Part shown: piece after piece, positions 8,004-16,439 of the stretch
How positions within the stretch are numbered: the stretch's first letter is position 1
Layout of the letters: each line of letters starts with the position of its first letter
DNA from: Brucella tritici
Lineage (GTDB): Bacteria; Pseudomonadota; Alphaproteobacteria; Rhizobiales; Rhizobiaceae
Assembly (NCBI RefSeq): GCF_902825325.1
Contig: NZ_CADEAR010000010.1
Location: 124,001-188,000 of the forward strand
DNA length: 64,000 bases
Direction of reading: 5' to 3'
Program-made: the position numbers and the translations under genes
Notes under the pieces: generated by a model
What the model saw: only the letters and a program-made list of their open reading frames with translations
Told to the model about the DNA's origin: nothing
Databases searched by the model: none

Positions 8004-9104
8004 ACCAACAAGCGAAGCGCTGAGTAGCAGAGCGCCAGTCAGCGCGATGAACAGGGCGGCGGCGACTTCGATTGCCGCCTTCAGCCGACCCGACATGGCA
8101 TTGCTGCCTGCAAATCTGAGTGCCGTGTTCTTTGCAGTGACGGCCAGCGTGGCGAGAACAGCGACGGTGATGAATGTGCCGAACGCCATGGCGAAAACCG
8201 AGAGAAGCCCGCCGACCATCAGGCCATTCAACAACGCAAATGTGAGCACGATCAGCGCACCCGAGCAGGGGCGCAGGCCCACCGACAAAATCGCCGACCA
8301 AGCCGTTTTCCAGTTGAAATCTTCGCCTAGTGTCGATGGATCGGCAATATGGGCATTGCCGCAGGCGGCGCACACATCACCTTCGCCGATGAAGATATGA
8401 TCCGATGCCGCAGCGGCTGCAGGTTTGTAATTGAGCTTTACCGTGCTTCCGACCGCTGCCGCCCGCGTGGTTTGCGAAATACTGCCCTGCCATGCCGGAC
8501 CGGAAGCCATTGCCGGTTCAGGTGCTGCTGAAAAAAGCGACGAGGCCGGGCTAGGGCTTGCATTGTCCTGCTTCTTGAAAAGCAGCGGCAGTTTGCGCGC
8601 CAGAAGCCAAAGGCCGAAAAACAGAACAAGCGCAAAGCTTGCAATTTCCATGTAGCGGGCGGTCTGGTTCATGGAAATGCCGGTGCCGCGCAGCATGAAC
8701 CATGCGAGGCCGACGACCGCAATCGCCATGATTGCCTGCAAAAGCGATGAAATGAACGACAGAAGGATGCCGCGCCGGAGCGCCGTTTCATTGGCGATCA
8801 TATAGGAGGAGATGACGGCCTTGCCGTGGCCGGGCCCTGCCGCATGAAAAATGCCGTAGACGAAGGAAAGTCCGACCAGAACGGAAGCCTGCCATGGATC
8901 TTCGCGCATGGCTTTCAGTGCGTTGGTCATGGCGAGGTAAAACGAGCGCTGCTGCTCGTTCATCCAGAGAATGATATGCGCGAAAGGCCCGGTTGGCTTC
9001 ATCGCCACCTCATTCGCGCCAATGCCGAGCGATGATTGCGCATAGGCTTGCGCAGCGATCATCATAAGGCAAAGGGTTAGAATGAAGGTAACCGGTTTTC
9101 TCAT
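8001..9104 (-). CDS. NicO-family nickel/cobalt transporter
   Basis: 367 residues. An N-terminal signal-like helix (MRKPVTFILTLCLMMIAAQAYA) is followed by a multi-helix membrane domain. The HAAGPGHGKA motif (residues 87-96) and a second GLRPCSGALIVLTFALLNG motif define the NicO/RcnA-like family, which transports Ni2+ or Co2+. The long central loop carries a CAAC...H cluster that could bind metal. The gene overlaps the upstream DUF1007 gene by 4 bp, a known pairing in proteobacteria. Its TAG stop lies in the outer end of the repeat at 7901-8003. Direction of transport and the exact metal cannot be read from sequence. Confidence 0.87.
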   Translation of the reverse strand: MRKPVTFILTLCLMMIAAQAYAQSSLGIGANEVAMKPTGPFAHIILWMNEQQRSFYLAMTNALKAMREDPWQASVLVGLSFVYGIFHAAGPGHGKAVISSYMIANETALRRGILLSFISSLLQAIMAIAVVGLAWFMLRGTGISMNQTARYMEIASFALVLFFGLWLLARKLPLLFKKQDNASPSPASSLFSAAPEPAMASGPAWQGSISQTTRAAAVGSTVKLNYKPAAAAASDHIFIGEGDVCAACGNAHIADPSTLGEDFNWKTAWSAILSVGLRPCSGALIVLTFALLNGLMVGGLLSVFAMAFGTFITVAVLATLAVTAKNTALRFAGSNAMSGRLKAAIEVAAALFIALTGALLLSASLVG

Positions 9105-9796
9105 CAGCCTGTCTTTCCTTTCGGCTCACAATCAATTTCGAGACGGGTTGCGAATATTTTCGACATGTCCGTGCCCATGGGGTCGTTGAAGAAAGCATCG
9201 GTCAGTGTCGCCTGGTTCTGGGCGAGTGCCTCATCCGGATCAGGCCGCACGACCTTGGAGGTGCAGCCTGCGGGCAGGCCTTTTACAACCAGATCGCCGT
9301 CATTCATGTAATCAATGGCGGTATAGAAGGTGGGGTCATAGACACCGAAGCTGACCTTGTGGCCAGCGGCGAGTTTCAACGGCTTTTCAGGCTTGCTCGT
9401 GAAAATGATGAGCAGACGATTATCGACGAAATCTGCGGCAAGATCGGTCGGCCTTGCCATTTTCACGTCCTTGCCGTCGTCCAGAACGGTCTGGAAATAT
9501 TTGAATTCGGCAATCGAACTATTGATGACATGGCCGAGGTCAATCAGCTCGTTTTTGTCGAGTTGCAGATCGCCATTCTTGTCAAATTCCATCAGAACGG
9601 TCGAAGAGAAAACATCGTCGAAACGCCAGACATGCGCAAGCTGCTGCACGGTGCCGTCGGGTGCAATGGAAAGCTCCAGCCGCGCCTCAGCGAAGACATG
9701 TGGGTGAGCGAGCGCAAGTGTTGGCAAACATCCGGCCAGCAATGCAATTGCGGCAGACTGGATGAAACGACGCTTGAGCCAGGGCAAAACCACCAT
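9104..9796 (-). CDS. DUF1007 periplasmic protein (metal-transport partner)
   Basis: About 230 residues. I place the start at ATG 9796 (MVVLPWLKRRF...), which has a weak GGAA site upstream; ATG 9808 is an alternative, and longer frames run back into a repeat. A signal peptide (IQSAAIALLAGCLPTLALA) is cut before HPHVFAEARLEL, the DUF1007 hallmark whose exposed histidines suggest metal contact. Family members accompany NicO-type permeases and are thought to present metal or scaffold them. The last four bases overlap the permease start (ATGA), so the pair forms one operon. Confidence 0.83.
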   Translation of the reverse strand: MVVLPWLKRRFIQSAAIALLAGCLPTLALAHPHVFAEARLELSIAPDGTVQQLAHVWRFDDVFSSTVLMEFDKNGDLQLDKNELIDLGHVINSSIAEFKYFQTVLDDGKDVKMARPTDLAADFVDNRLLIIFTSKPEKPLKLAAGHKVSFGVYDPTFYTAIDYMNDGDLVVKGLPAGCTSKVVRPDPDEALAQNQATLTDAFFNDPMGTDMSKIFATRLEIDCEPKGKTG

Positions 9797-9849
9797 AGAA
9801 AATTCCATTAGATCACGCTTATGCCCGAAGGCGGCGAAAGTGGGACGCT

Positions 9850-9912
9850 TTACTTGTTTTATCGTGCATCTTAGTCCCGAAAACCGTTTCACCCTTTTCG
9901 GAATGCGCTCTA
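9850..9912. repeat. Half copy of the 103-bp palindromic element (module 2)
   Basis: It retains the TTGTTTTATCGTGCAT spacer edge and the CCGAAAACCGTTTC/CCTTTTCGG hairpin ending GCGCTCTA. The final CTA (9910-9912) is the TAG stop of the minus-strand LysR gene. Module 1 is absent. It lies between the DUF1007 gene start and the LysR gene end. Confidence 0.8.
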
Positions 9913-10803
9913 TTCCCGTTCCTTGAACCATTGGGTCAGAAAATCGACCAATGCACGGATTTTTGCCGGCAGATAGCGCCGATGCGGATAGACGGCGTAA
10001 ATACCGCCATCCTTCACGATGAATTCGTCCAGACAGGCGACGAGCCTGCCGCGTTCGATTTCTTCTTCGGCAATGAATGCTGGCAGCATGCAGAAGCCGA
10101 GCCCGGCGAGTGCCGCATTCTTGGTGGCGACCGGGCTGTTCACCTCAATCGGACCGTTGACGGGAACCGTCATCATCGAACCATCGGTATTGCGGAAATG
10201 CCAGTTGTTGCGCGAGCGTGCATTGGTGTCGATGATGCAGGGCCGGTCAGCCAAATCCTCGGGACGTTCGGGTTTGCCGACGCGGGCAATGAGTTCCGGC
10301 GCGCCGCACAGGATAGAATGGAACGGTGACAGGCGCTTGGCAATGAGAGAAGAGTCCTGCAAGCGCGTGATGCGGATCGCAAGATCGAAGCCTTCTTCCA
10401 CCAGATCGACAAACCGATCATCGAGCCGAACGTCGAGCACGATTTCCGGATGGGCGAGGCAAAAGTCGATCAGCGACTGGCCAATCACGGCATCGGCAAA
10501 AGTGCGCGGGGCCGACAGTTTGATGCGCCCGCGCGCATCTGAACTGGTTTCGCTGACGGCATCTTGCAACGCGTCGATCTCGCGAATGATTTCAACTGCG
10601 CGGTGATAATAGGTGTGCCCGGCTTCGGTCAGCGAGAACTGACGGGTTGTGCGGTTGAGAAGCCGTGCGCCGAGCTCGTCTTCCAGTTCCCGCACATATT
10701 TGGAAAGGAGTGCCTTGGAGCGCCCGATTTTTCGCGCAGCGGCGGAAAAGCCTTCCGCCTCGACCACGTCGATGAAGGCGCGCATACGTGTGAGGGTGTC
10801 CAT
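9910..10803 (-). CDS. LysR-family transcriptional regulator (CrgA/DsdC-like)
   Basis: 297 residues. The N-terminal winged helix MRAFIDVVEAEGFSAAARKIGRSKALLSKYVRELEDELGARLLNRTTR is a classic LysR DNA-binding domain, followed by a linker helix and an effector domain of the CrgA-like group (SAPRTFADAVI...IEVNSPVATKNAALAGLG). It starts 3 bp after the stop of the amidase gene on the same strand, so it is co-transcribed with it and may respond to that enzyme's substrate or product. The TAG stop comes from the adjoining repeat. Confidence 0.92.
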   Translation of the reverse strand: MDTLTRMRAFIDVVEAEGFSAAARKIGRSKALLSKYVRELEDELGARLLNRTTRQFSLTEAGHTYYHRAVEIIREIDALQDAVSETSSDARGRIKLSAPRTFADAVIGQSLIDFCLAHPEIVLDVRLDDRFVDLVEEGFDLAIRITRLQDSSLIAKRLSPFHSILCGAPELIARVGKPERPEDLADRPCIIDTNARSRNNWHFRNTDGSMMTVPVNGPIEVNSPVATKNAALAGLGFCMLPAFIAEEEIERGRLVACLDEFIVKDGGIYAVYPHRRYLPAKIRALVDFLTQWFKERE

Positions 10804-10806
10804 GGT

Positions 10807-11994
10807 CTAGCCCCGCTTCCCGATGATGTTTTTGACCAGCGCGATCAGCGCCCGATCGCTGCCACGTGGTCCGATGAAGGAAATGCCGAAAGGTGCGCCC
10901 TGCACCTGTCCCAAAGGTAATGTGATCTGCGGCAAGCCGGAAAGCACCGAAAGGCAAAGCAGGCGCAAAGCCTGTTCGCGATAGGCCTGCAAGGTCTCGA
11001 AAGGCTCTTTTGCCAGCGGAGCAGCACCCGGTACGGTCGGCAATGCCAGCACGGCGTCATTTCCGATAATCTGTTCCAGTTCCTGCGTGAATTGTGCCCG
11101 GCGCACACGCTGGCTGGCAACGAGATCAGCGGCCATTTCCGCACCGAAGGCAAAACGGTCCGCGACGCCGGGGCCGAGCTTGCGATCACCCGAAGAAATC
11201 CAGTCACCATGCGTCGCCCAGGCTTCGGCGCCCTGAATGTGGCGGAAGACCAGGTAGAGTTCGTCTATCGAGAGCGTCGGCTGGCTCGCCGCCTTGAGTG
11301 TCATGAATTGCGGGCGCACTTCTCCAAACATGGCGCGATAGGCGTCTGTTTCTTCCTGACCGAGGAGAAGCTGTTCCAGAACCGGCATATAGAGCAGTTG
11401 CGACAGCCTGAATTCTCGGGCGTCGTCGCCAAGCAGGATAGAGCCGACCCGTTCGTAAAGGTCAATATCGCGTGCAAACCATCCAATCGTATCGAGCGAG
11501 GGCGCTAGCGGCATGATACCTTCGAGCGGAATACGGCCATGGGTGGTGCGCAGGCCAATCAGGCCGCAAAAGCTTGCAGGCGCGCGGATGGAGCCGCCTG
11601 TGTCGGAGCCGAGCGCAATATCGGCAAGCATGCCAGCCACCGCCGCAGCCGAACCGGACGATGAGCCACCGGTAACGCGATCCGGTGCTGCCGGATTGAT
11701 CGGATAGGGGAAATGCGAATTCTGCCCCATCAGGGAAAAGGCAAGTTCGTCGGTCTGCGCCTTGCCGACAAATTCGGCGCCTGCAGCGAGAAGCTTTTCC
11801 ACCACGGGAGCCGATCTTTCAGCTCGAGGTGATTCGGCCTCGATCTGCGGATTGCCGCATCCGGTTGCCATTCCGGCGACGTCATAAATGTCTTTTACGG
11901 CCAGCCGCTCACCTTTAAGCAGTCCGTCTGGCGCGTGAACGGGTGAGTTTTCGGGTTTTGCAATGATCGCGTTGAAGGGATCGAAACTGGCCAT
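10807..11994 (-). CDS. Amidase-signature-family amidohydrolase
   Basis: 395 residues. The signature block GGSSSGSAAAVAGMLADIALGSDTGGSIRAPA supplies both serines of the Ser-cisSer-Lys triad; the lysine is in LAVKDIYDVAG near residue 33. The family hydrolyses amides of aryl or alkyl acids, and GatA is a paralogue; here the length, the lack of GatB/GatC neighbours and the LysR partner argue for a catabolic amidase. Substrate is unknown. The start ATG follows a 3' AT-rich stretch; the gene is divergent from the decarboxylase leader. Confidence 0.9.
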   Translation of the reverse strand: MASFDPFNAIIAKPENSPVHAPDGLLKGERLAVKDIYDVAGMATGCGNPQIEAESPRAERSAPVVEKLLAAGAEFVGKAQTDELAFSLMGQNSHFPYPINPAAPDRVTGGSSSGSAAAVAGMLADIALGSDTGGSIRAPASFCGLIGLRTTHGRIPLEGIMPLAPSLDTIGWFARDIDLYERVGSILLGDDAREFRLSQLLYMPVLEQLLLGQEETDAYRAMFGEVRPQFMTLKAASQPTLSIDELYLVFRHIQGAEAWATHGDWISSGDRKLGPGVADRFAFGAEMAADLVASQRVRRAQFTQELEQIIGNDAVLALPTVPGAAPLAKEPFETLQAYREQALRLLCLSVLSGLPQITLPLGQVQGAPFGISFIGPRGSDRALIALVKNIIGKRG

Positions 11995-12142
11995 TGTTCA
12001 CAACATGCAGCAATTAACGGGTTGTTTACGCTCTTTCGAGGTGGGTTCGAGCCGAGAATGTTTCACTAATATTGAACAATGGCAAGCATGTCGTTCAATG
12101 CGATCCGACTAAAAATAAATTCGTCCGAAGAAATTTTTGTCA

Positions 12143-12171
12143 TTGAATGGACACGACTTTGCGCTTATATC
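12143..12171 (+). promoter_or_regulatory. Predicted sigma-70-like promoter of the decarboxylase gene
   Basis: TTGAAT (12143-12148) and TATATC (12166-12171) are spaced by exactly 17 bp. A start near 12178 would give a ~400-nt untranslated leader before the decarboxylase ATG at 12576. Prediction from sequence only. Confidence 0.5.
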
Positions 12172-12177
12172 GCGCTT

Positions 12178-12575
12178 GCCCAAAGTCGCACGTGCCTGTG
12201 GGTGTCCGCCGATCCTCGAATGGTGAGGAATTCGGTACGGTACCTGGACCTAACCGCTCCAGTCGATCTGTTGGCCAACCGCCAGATCGAGGACATCTTG
12301 AAGCAACGACGGTGCGGGCCTTTCTAGTGTCTTTCGGCTGTCCAAAAGCCGAAATTACTGAAGAGGCACACCTTCATTGCCAGAAGTGCGGATGCGGTTC
12401 TCCAATTCCAATCCAAGGCAGACAAAGCGGAGTAACGCGGACCTAGCGTTGTTCCATCGCCGCATGAGTTTTCGCGTGACATCAGCACCTCCAAAGGCTG
12501 GCCTCACGGCGGATGCGTTCATGCACACTTTGTCCCTTAGATGCGGCAACAGATAAGCCGTGCGGGAGAACGACC
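12178..12575 (+). promoter_or_regulatory. Long structured mRNA leader (speF-leader candidate)
   Basis: About 400 nt upstream of the ornithine/lysine decarboxylase hold several strong stems: TCGATCTG/CAGATCGA (12263-12270 with 12283-12290), TTTCGGCT/AGCCGAAA (12332-12339 with 12347-12354), and AACGC/GCGTT (12434-12450). A 35-codon uORF covers the first stem. From memory, a conserved speF leader RNA family (Rfam RF00518) is described upstream of alphaproteobacterial ornithine decarboxylases, and position and length here fit it. I cannot align to the model, so the family label is an inference. Confidence 0.55.
12220..12327 (+). CDS. Putative 35-residue leader peptide (uORF) of the decarboxylase
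   Basis: ATG 12220 opens a 35-codon frame (MVRNSVRYLDLTAPVD... to RRCGPF) that stops at 12325-12327, five bases before the TTTCGGCT hairpin. The frame covers the TCGATCTG/CAGATCGA stem, so ribosomes translating it would change leader folding. By analogy with the ornithine-sensing SpeFL leader peptide of enterobacteria it could regulate the decarboxylase. There is no clear Shine-Dalgarno sequence and no similarity to SpeFL that I can see, so translation is unproven. Confidence 0.3.
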   Translation: MVRNSVRYLDLTAPVDLLANRQIEDILKQRRCGPF

Positions 12576-13709
12576 ATGGCAACGCAGCGTATCATTGACT
12601 TCCTCAACACCCGCCGTCCGGACGGTCCTTGCCTCGTCGTCGATACCGACGTCGTGCGCGACAACTATCTAAGCTTCGAGAAGGCTTTGCCCTATTCGCG
12701 CATCTTCTATGCGGTGAAGGCAAATCCTGCGCCGGAAATCCTGCGCCTGCTCGCTTCGCTCGGCTCGTGCTTCGATACCGCTTCGGTTGCTGAAATTGAA
12801 ATGGCTCTGGAAGCCGGCGCGACGCCAAACCGTATCTCCTATGGCAACACCATCAAGAAGGAGCGCGATATTGCGCGCGCTTTCGAGCTGGGTATTCGCC
12901 TTTATGCAGTCGACTGCGTTGAAGAAGTCGAGAAGGTTGCCCGCGCTGCTCCCGGCAGCCGCGTGTTCTGCCGTGTGCTGACGGACGGTGAGGGTGCTGA
13001 ATGGCCGTTGTCGCGCAAGTTCGGTTGCGTGCCTGCTATGGCCATCGACGTTCTGCGCCGCGCAAAGTCGCTCGGTCTCGATTCCTACGGTGTATCGTTC
13101 CACGTCGGCTCGCAGCAGACGGACCTCACCGCATGGGATCGCGCGCTCGGCGATGCGGCATCGGTATTCCGCACCCTTGCTGACGAAGGCATTGTTCTGC
13201 GCATGGTCAATATGGGTGGCGGGTTCCCGACCCGTTATCTCAAGGACGTACCAACGGCTCAAGCTTACGGCATGGCGATCTTCGATGCGCTGTCCAAGCA
13301 TTTCGGTAACCGTATCCCGGAAACCATTATCGAACCGGGCCGCGGCATGGTTGGCAATGCAGGCGTGATCAAGACTGAAGTGGTTCTGGTCTCGCGCAAG
13401 GCGGACAACGACAATGTGCGCTGGGTCTATCTCGACATCGGCAAGTTCGGCGGTCTCGCCGAAACCATGGACGAGGCGATCCGCTATCAGATCGTGACCC
13501 CGCATGATGGCAGCGAAACCGAACCATGCGTGCTGGCTGGCCCGACCTGCGACAGTGCGGACGTGCTTTATGAAAAGACGCCGTACCCGCTGCCGGTCTC
13601 GCTGACCATCGGTGATGAAATCCTCATCGAAGGCACGGGCGCGTATACCACCACCTATTCGGCGGTGGCGTTCAACGGCTTCGAACCGCTCCGATCCTAC
13701 GTCATCTGA
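12576..13709 (+). CDS. Ornithine/lysine decarboxylase, PLP fold type III
   Basis: 377 residues from ATG 12576, preceded by GGGAGAA; the longer frame upstream lies in the leader. It is the eukaryotic-type (alanine racemase-like) decarboxylase: PLP-lysine Lys48 in FYAVKANP, HVGSQ, phosphate-loop GGGFP, EPGRGMV, and the catalytic cysteine with substrate Asp in GPTCDSADV. It should make putrescine from ornithine, possibly also cadaverine from lysine; the two specificities cannot be separated by eye. It acts in polyamine biosynthesis in the cytosol. It is a single gene behind a long leader. Its TGA stop falls on the outer arm of a palindromic element. Confidence 0.93.
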   Translation: MATQRIIDFLNTRRPDGPCLVVDTDVVRDNYLSFEKALPYSRIFYAVKANPAPEILRLLASLGSCFDTASVAEIEMALEAGATPNRISYGNTIKKERDIARAFELGIRLYAVDCVEEVEKVARAAPGSRVFCRVLTDGEGAEWPLSRKFGCVPAMAIDVLRRAKSLGLDSYGVSFHVGSQQTDLTAWDRALGDAASVFRTLADEGIVLRMVNMGGGFPTRYLKDVPTAQAYGMAIFDALSKHFGNRIPETIIEPGRGMVGNAGVIKTEVVLVSRKADNDNVRWVYLDIGKFGGLAETMDEAIRYQIVTPHDGSETEPCVLAGPTCDSADVLYEKTPYPLPVSLTIGDEILIEGTGAYTTTYSAVAFNGFEPLRSYVI

Positions 13710-13789
13710 TCATTAGGTCTTGGTATGATCCTGAAAAGTGGGAACCGGTTTTCGGATTAGATCATACCTCTAAAAGTACCTAATTGATC
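13707..13789. repeat. Nested palindromic element after the decarboxylase gene
   Basis: Concentric inverted repeats are seen: TTAGGT (13713-13718) with ACCTAA (13778-13783), and GGTATGATC (13722-13730) with GATCATACC (13760-13768). The centre carries the CTGAAAAGTGGGAACC/GGTTTTCGG core of the 103-bp family. The outer arm GATCA contains the decarboxylase stop codon. The RNA would form one long stem-loop and may stabilise or terminate the mRNA. Confidence 0.8.
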
Positions 13790-13811
13790 CTCTCAATCCG
13801 TCTGGTGCTGC

Positions 13812-13893
13812 AAGAGCATTTCCAGCAAAAGTGCGTAGCGGTTTTGCGTTGGACAATGCGACAAGCAGAAAGTTAGAGCGCCTTGCGCTCTAA
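13812..13893. repeat. Composite palindromic repeat (type B)
   Basis: AGAGCATTTCCAGCAAAAGTG...CGGTTTTGCGTTGGACAATGC is nearly the same as the first half of the element at 2375-2464. It is followed by a perfect stem TTAGAGCGC-ctt-GCGCTCTAA (13873-13893). It lies 45 bp before the following acetyltransferase start. Confidence 0.8.
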
Positions 13894-13937
13894 CACTGGA
13901 CGGGGTGTGCTGCTGCCGCTTTGCGGGGATAGATGTC

Positions 13938-14540
13938 ATGAATGCAACTCTGGAAATTCGGGAAAATACAGCAACCGTCGTCGCTCCGGCTTTCACAATA
14001 GCGGGCGAAACGCTGGAGCACGTGCTCGCACGTGAAGCGCTGCTGGATCGCGCGATGGGTGAAGGCCGTCGCCGGAAATCATCGGAAAAACTGCGTCGCG
14101 GTCGTCTGCCGGCAGAAGGGCTGGCCTTTGCGGCGCTTGGCGAAGATGGATTGCTCGCAGGCACTGTGCGGTTGTGGAATGTCCATGCCGGTCTCGATGC
14201 TTTCGGCTTTCCGGTGTCTGCCTTGTTGCTCGGCCCGCTGGCGGTCGATCCTTCCGCTGCCGGTTGCGGTATCGGTTCGGCGTTGATGCATCGTGCGATC
14301 GATGAAGCAAAAGACCGCGGCCATGGCGCGATCCTGCTTGTGGGCGACCCGGAATATTATGAGCGTTTCGGCTTCACCGCTGAAAAGACTGGCGAGCTTG
14401 CCATGCCCGGCCCTTATGAAAAGCGTCGCTTTCTGGCGCTTGAGCTGAAACCGGGCCATCTTGACGGGGCACACGGCATTCTGCGTGCCAGCGGACGCAA
14501 GGTGGCGCGTGTAGAGGCCTCTTTGCGGCAGTCCGCGTGA
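13938..14540 (+). CDS. GNAT-family N-acetyltransferase (YhbS-like)
   Basis: 200 residues from ATG 13938, with GCGGGGA just upstream. The acetyl-CoA binding motif A is GPLAVDPSAAGCGIGSALMHRAIDEAKDRGHGAILLVGD, followed by PEYYERFGFTAEKT, the pattern of predicted acetyltransferases of the YhbS group. Substrate is unknown. It stands between two palindromic repeats and has no operon partner, since the next gene is convergent. Confidence 0.86.
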   Translation: MNATLEIRENTATVVAPAFTIAGETLEHVLAREALLDRAMGEGRRRKSSEKLRRGRLPAEGLAFAALGEDGLLAGTVRLWNVHAGLDAFGFPVSALLLGPLAVDPSAAGCGIGSALMHRAIDEAKDRGHGAILLVGDPEYYERFGFTAEKTGELAMPGPYEKRRFLALELKPGHLDGAHGILRASGRKVARVEASLRQSA

Positions 14541-14542
14541 AT

Positions 14543-14645
14543 TAGAGCGCATCCCGAAAAGTGTGAAACGGTTTTCGGAAAAGATGCGCGTCAAAACAAA
14601 GAGATAGAGCGCCGATCTGATCCAATCAGATCGAAACGCGCTCTA
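14543..14645. repeat. 103-bp Bru-RS-like palindromic element, full length (inverted copy)
   Basis: It is the reverse complement of the element at 7901-8003 with few differences: TAGAGCGCATCCCGAAAAGTG at one end, the GATCTGATC/AATCAGATC hairpin and ACGCGCTCTA at the other. The last three bases (CTA) form the TAG stop of the minus-strand GumC-like gene. It separates that gene from the convergent acetyltransferase. Confidence 0.9.
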
Positions 14646-16439
14646 AGATAGACGCAGCAGCCGTCCAAAGTTGCGGACGGCTGTGATTGCAAGGCCTGCA
14701 AGGAAGCCTGCAATCAGCCCGGCAATGACGATCAGCTTGCGCGATGTGCCTGCCGGATCGAGCGGCGGGCGAGCTTCCGACAAAACCCTGACATTGGCCG
14801 TATTCAGACCTTCCTGTTCGTTCGTCTCGCGCGAGCGCAGGAGGAAGGCTTCGTAGACGGAACGCCGCGCCGTGGCTTCACGTTCAAGTTCACGCAATTT
14901 CACCAGGTCGCCGCTATTGTTCGCCTGCTGCGATTTGAGCTGCGCCAGACGGGCGGTCAGGTCTTTTTCCTGTTGTACGGACCGGCCGACCTCAACTTGC
15001 AGCGAGGAGCGGATGCGCCGCAACTCGGCATCGATGTCGTTTAAAACCGTGCCTGCCTGCGATTGTGCTTGAATGAGCGCTGGATGGCGGGGGCCAAGCT
15101 GCGTGGAAAGGCCGCTTGCCGTCTGGCGCGCCTGCGCATATTGCGCGCGCAGCGCCGTCAATGTGTTGGAGCGCAGATCTTCCGGCAACACCCCGGATAC
15201 CACGCTGTCGGAAGTGGCACTGTTCAGCACCTGCACGCGGGCCTGAAGCCGCATCGTTTCGGCGCGCTGGTTGGTCAGCTGGTCGTTGAGCCGCGTCAGA
15301 TCGTTGTCGCTGATCAGCTTGCCGTCGACATTGACCAGATCGTGCGAGGCGCGGAAATCGGCCGCTGCGCGCTCCGCTTGTTCGACATTGGCGCGCATAT
15401 CGGCAAGACGGTTCGACAATTCGTCCGAGGTGCGCCGTGCGGCATCGGATTGCAGTGATGCAAGCTCGCTCTGGAAAACGGAACTGATCGTGTTCGCAAG
15501 CGATGCCGATTTCTGCGGGTCTCGCGTTTTCACCGAGATCGAATAGATGAAGGTCTTGGCGTCGCGACCGATGGCGATGCTCTTGTGCAGATTATAGAGA
15601 ACGCGGGTTTGCAGCGTCTGGCTGTCGCTCACCTTTTTGGGCGACAGCATATCCCTGATCTGCGCAAACAGCCCGGCAATGCCGGTCGGGACTAGAGTAC
15701 CGTTGAATTCGGGGTCTTTTGTCAGGTCTGTCTTGTCGATGACCTTCAGCAGCACGCTGCTGGAATCGATGATGCGCGCCTGACTTTCCGCAACGGCAAG
15801 TGACGCATCGGTCGGGAGCTGACCAGGCGTCAGTTCGTCTCCCACCGTCTTGATATTGCGCGGATCGACCAGAATATCGGTCGAAGCGACATACATTTGC
15901 GGCAGGGACAATGCATAGAACGCGGCGATCACCCCGCCTAATATCGTGCTGACCAGCAGGAGCCTGCGTGATCCCCGCAGTACGTCTATAGCGATGCGCG
16001 GATCGATCAACGGCTTCCATTCGGCATCTGGTACCGGTCTGTCAACGACCGGACGCGGTTGCTCATGCTGGACCGGTTCGTCGGTCGGCTCTGATGGCGG
16101 AGCAGAAGTTTCGATTGTGACTTTGCGGCGCTCGCGCTCCTGAACCTTGCGTTCCAGTTCCGCTTCGATCAGCGCGATGCGCTCTTGAAGCTCAGCGACG
16201 TCCGTATCATCCAGTCCTTCTTCAAGGACGGGTTCCGGCGCGGGCATTTCTTTTGCGACGTCAGCGGCGTGGGCGGCATGATCGTTCTGGCGAAAGAATG
16301 CAGCGCGTTCATCCGGTGTCGCAGGCGGCGTCCATGGCGGCACGGCTTCGTTGTCCCGACGACCGATTGCGCGAGCGTTGGAGAATGCGAGAAGAGGTTT
16401 CTCAACTCCCGCCTTTCTGCGCTCCTCATGATCGCTCAT
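14643..16439 (-). CDS. GumC/Wzz-type polysaccharide copolymerase
   Basis: 598 residues. A cytoplasmic, charged N-terminus of ~160 residues (with a coiled-coil run ELQERIALIEAELERKVQER) leads to TM1 (LLLVSTILGGVIAAFYALSL) and the Wzz motif PQMYVASTDILVDPRN. A long periplasmic coiled-coil region follows, then a GNVR-like segment (REREAT-type LRELEREATARRSVYEAFLLRSRE) and TM2 (LIVIAGLIAGFLAGLAITAV). No Walker A is present, so it lacks a fused BY-kinase. Such proteins set chain length and couple polymerisation to export of exopolysaccharide. It is divergent from the flippase gene over 328 bp; its TAG stop is supplied by a repeat. Confidence 0.9.
   Translation of the reverse strand: MSDHEERRKAGVEKPLLAFSNARAIGRRDNEAVPPWTPPATPDERAAFFRQNDHAAHAADVAKEMPAPEPVLEEGLDDTDVAELQERIALIEAELERKVQERERRKVTIETSAPPSEPTDEPVQHEQPRPVVDRPVPDAEWKPLIDPRIAIDVLRGSRRLLLVSTILGGVIAAFYALSLPQMYVASTDILVDPRNIKTVGDELTPGQLPTDASLAVAESQARIIDSSSVLLKVIDKTDLTKDPEFNGTLVPTGIAGLFAQIRDMLSPKKVSDSQTLQTRVLYNLHKSIAIGRDAKTFIYSISVKTRDPQKSASLANTISSVFQSELASLQSDAARRTSDELSNRLADMRANVEQAERAAADFRASHDLVNVDGKLISDNDLTRLNDQLTNQRAETMRLQARVQVLNSATSDSVVSGVLPEDLRSNTLTALRAQYAQARQTASGLSTQLGPRHPALIQAQSQAGTVLNDIDAELRRIRSSLQVEVGRSVQQEKDLTARLAQLKSQQANNSGDLVKLRELEREATARRSVYEAFLLRSRETNEQEGLNTANVRVLSEARPPLDPAGTSRKLIVIAGLIAGFLAGLAITAVRNFGRLLRLS

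Noticed and set aside
12147..12446. 99-residue open frame across the decarboxylase leader
   Set aside because: It runs through several stable stems, has no ribosome site or family match, and is inconsistent with the predicted transcription start.
14643..16439. Possible BY-kinase domain in the GumC-like protein
   Set aside because: The protein ends just after the second membrane helix and has no Walker A/B motif, so it is a copolymerase only.
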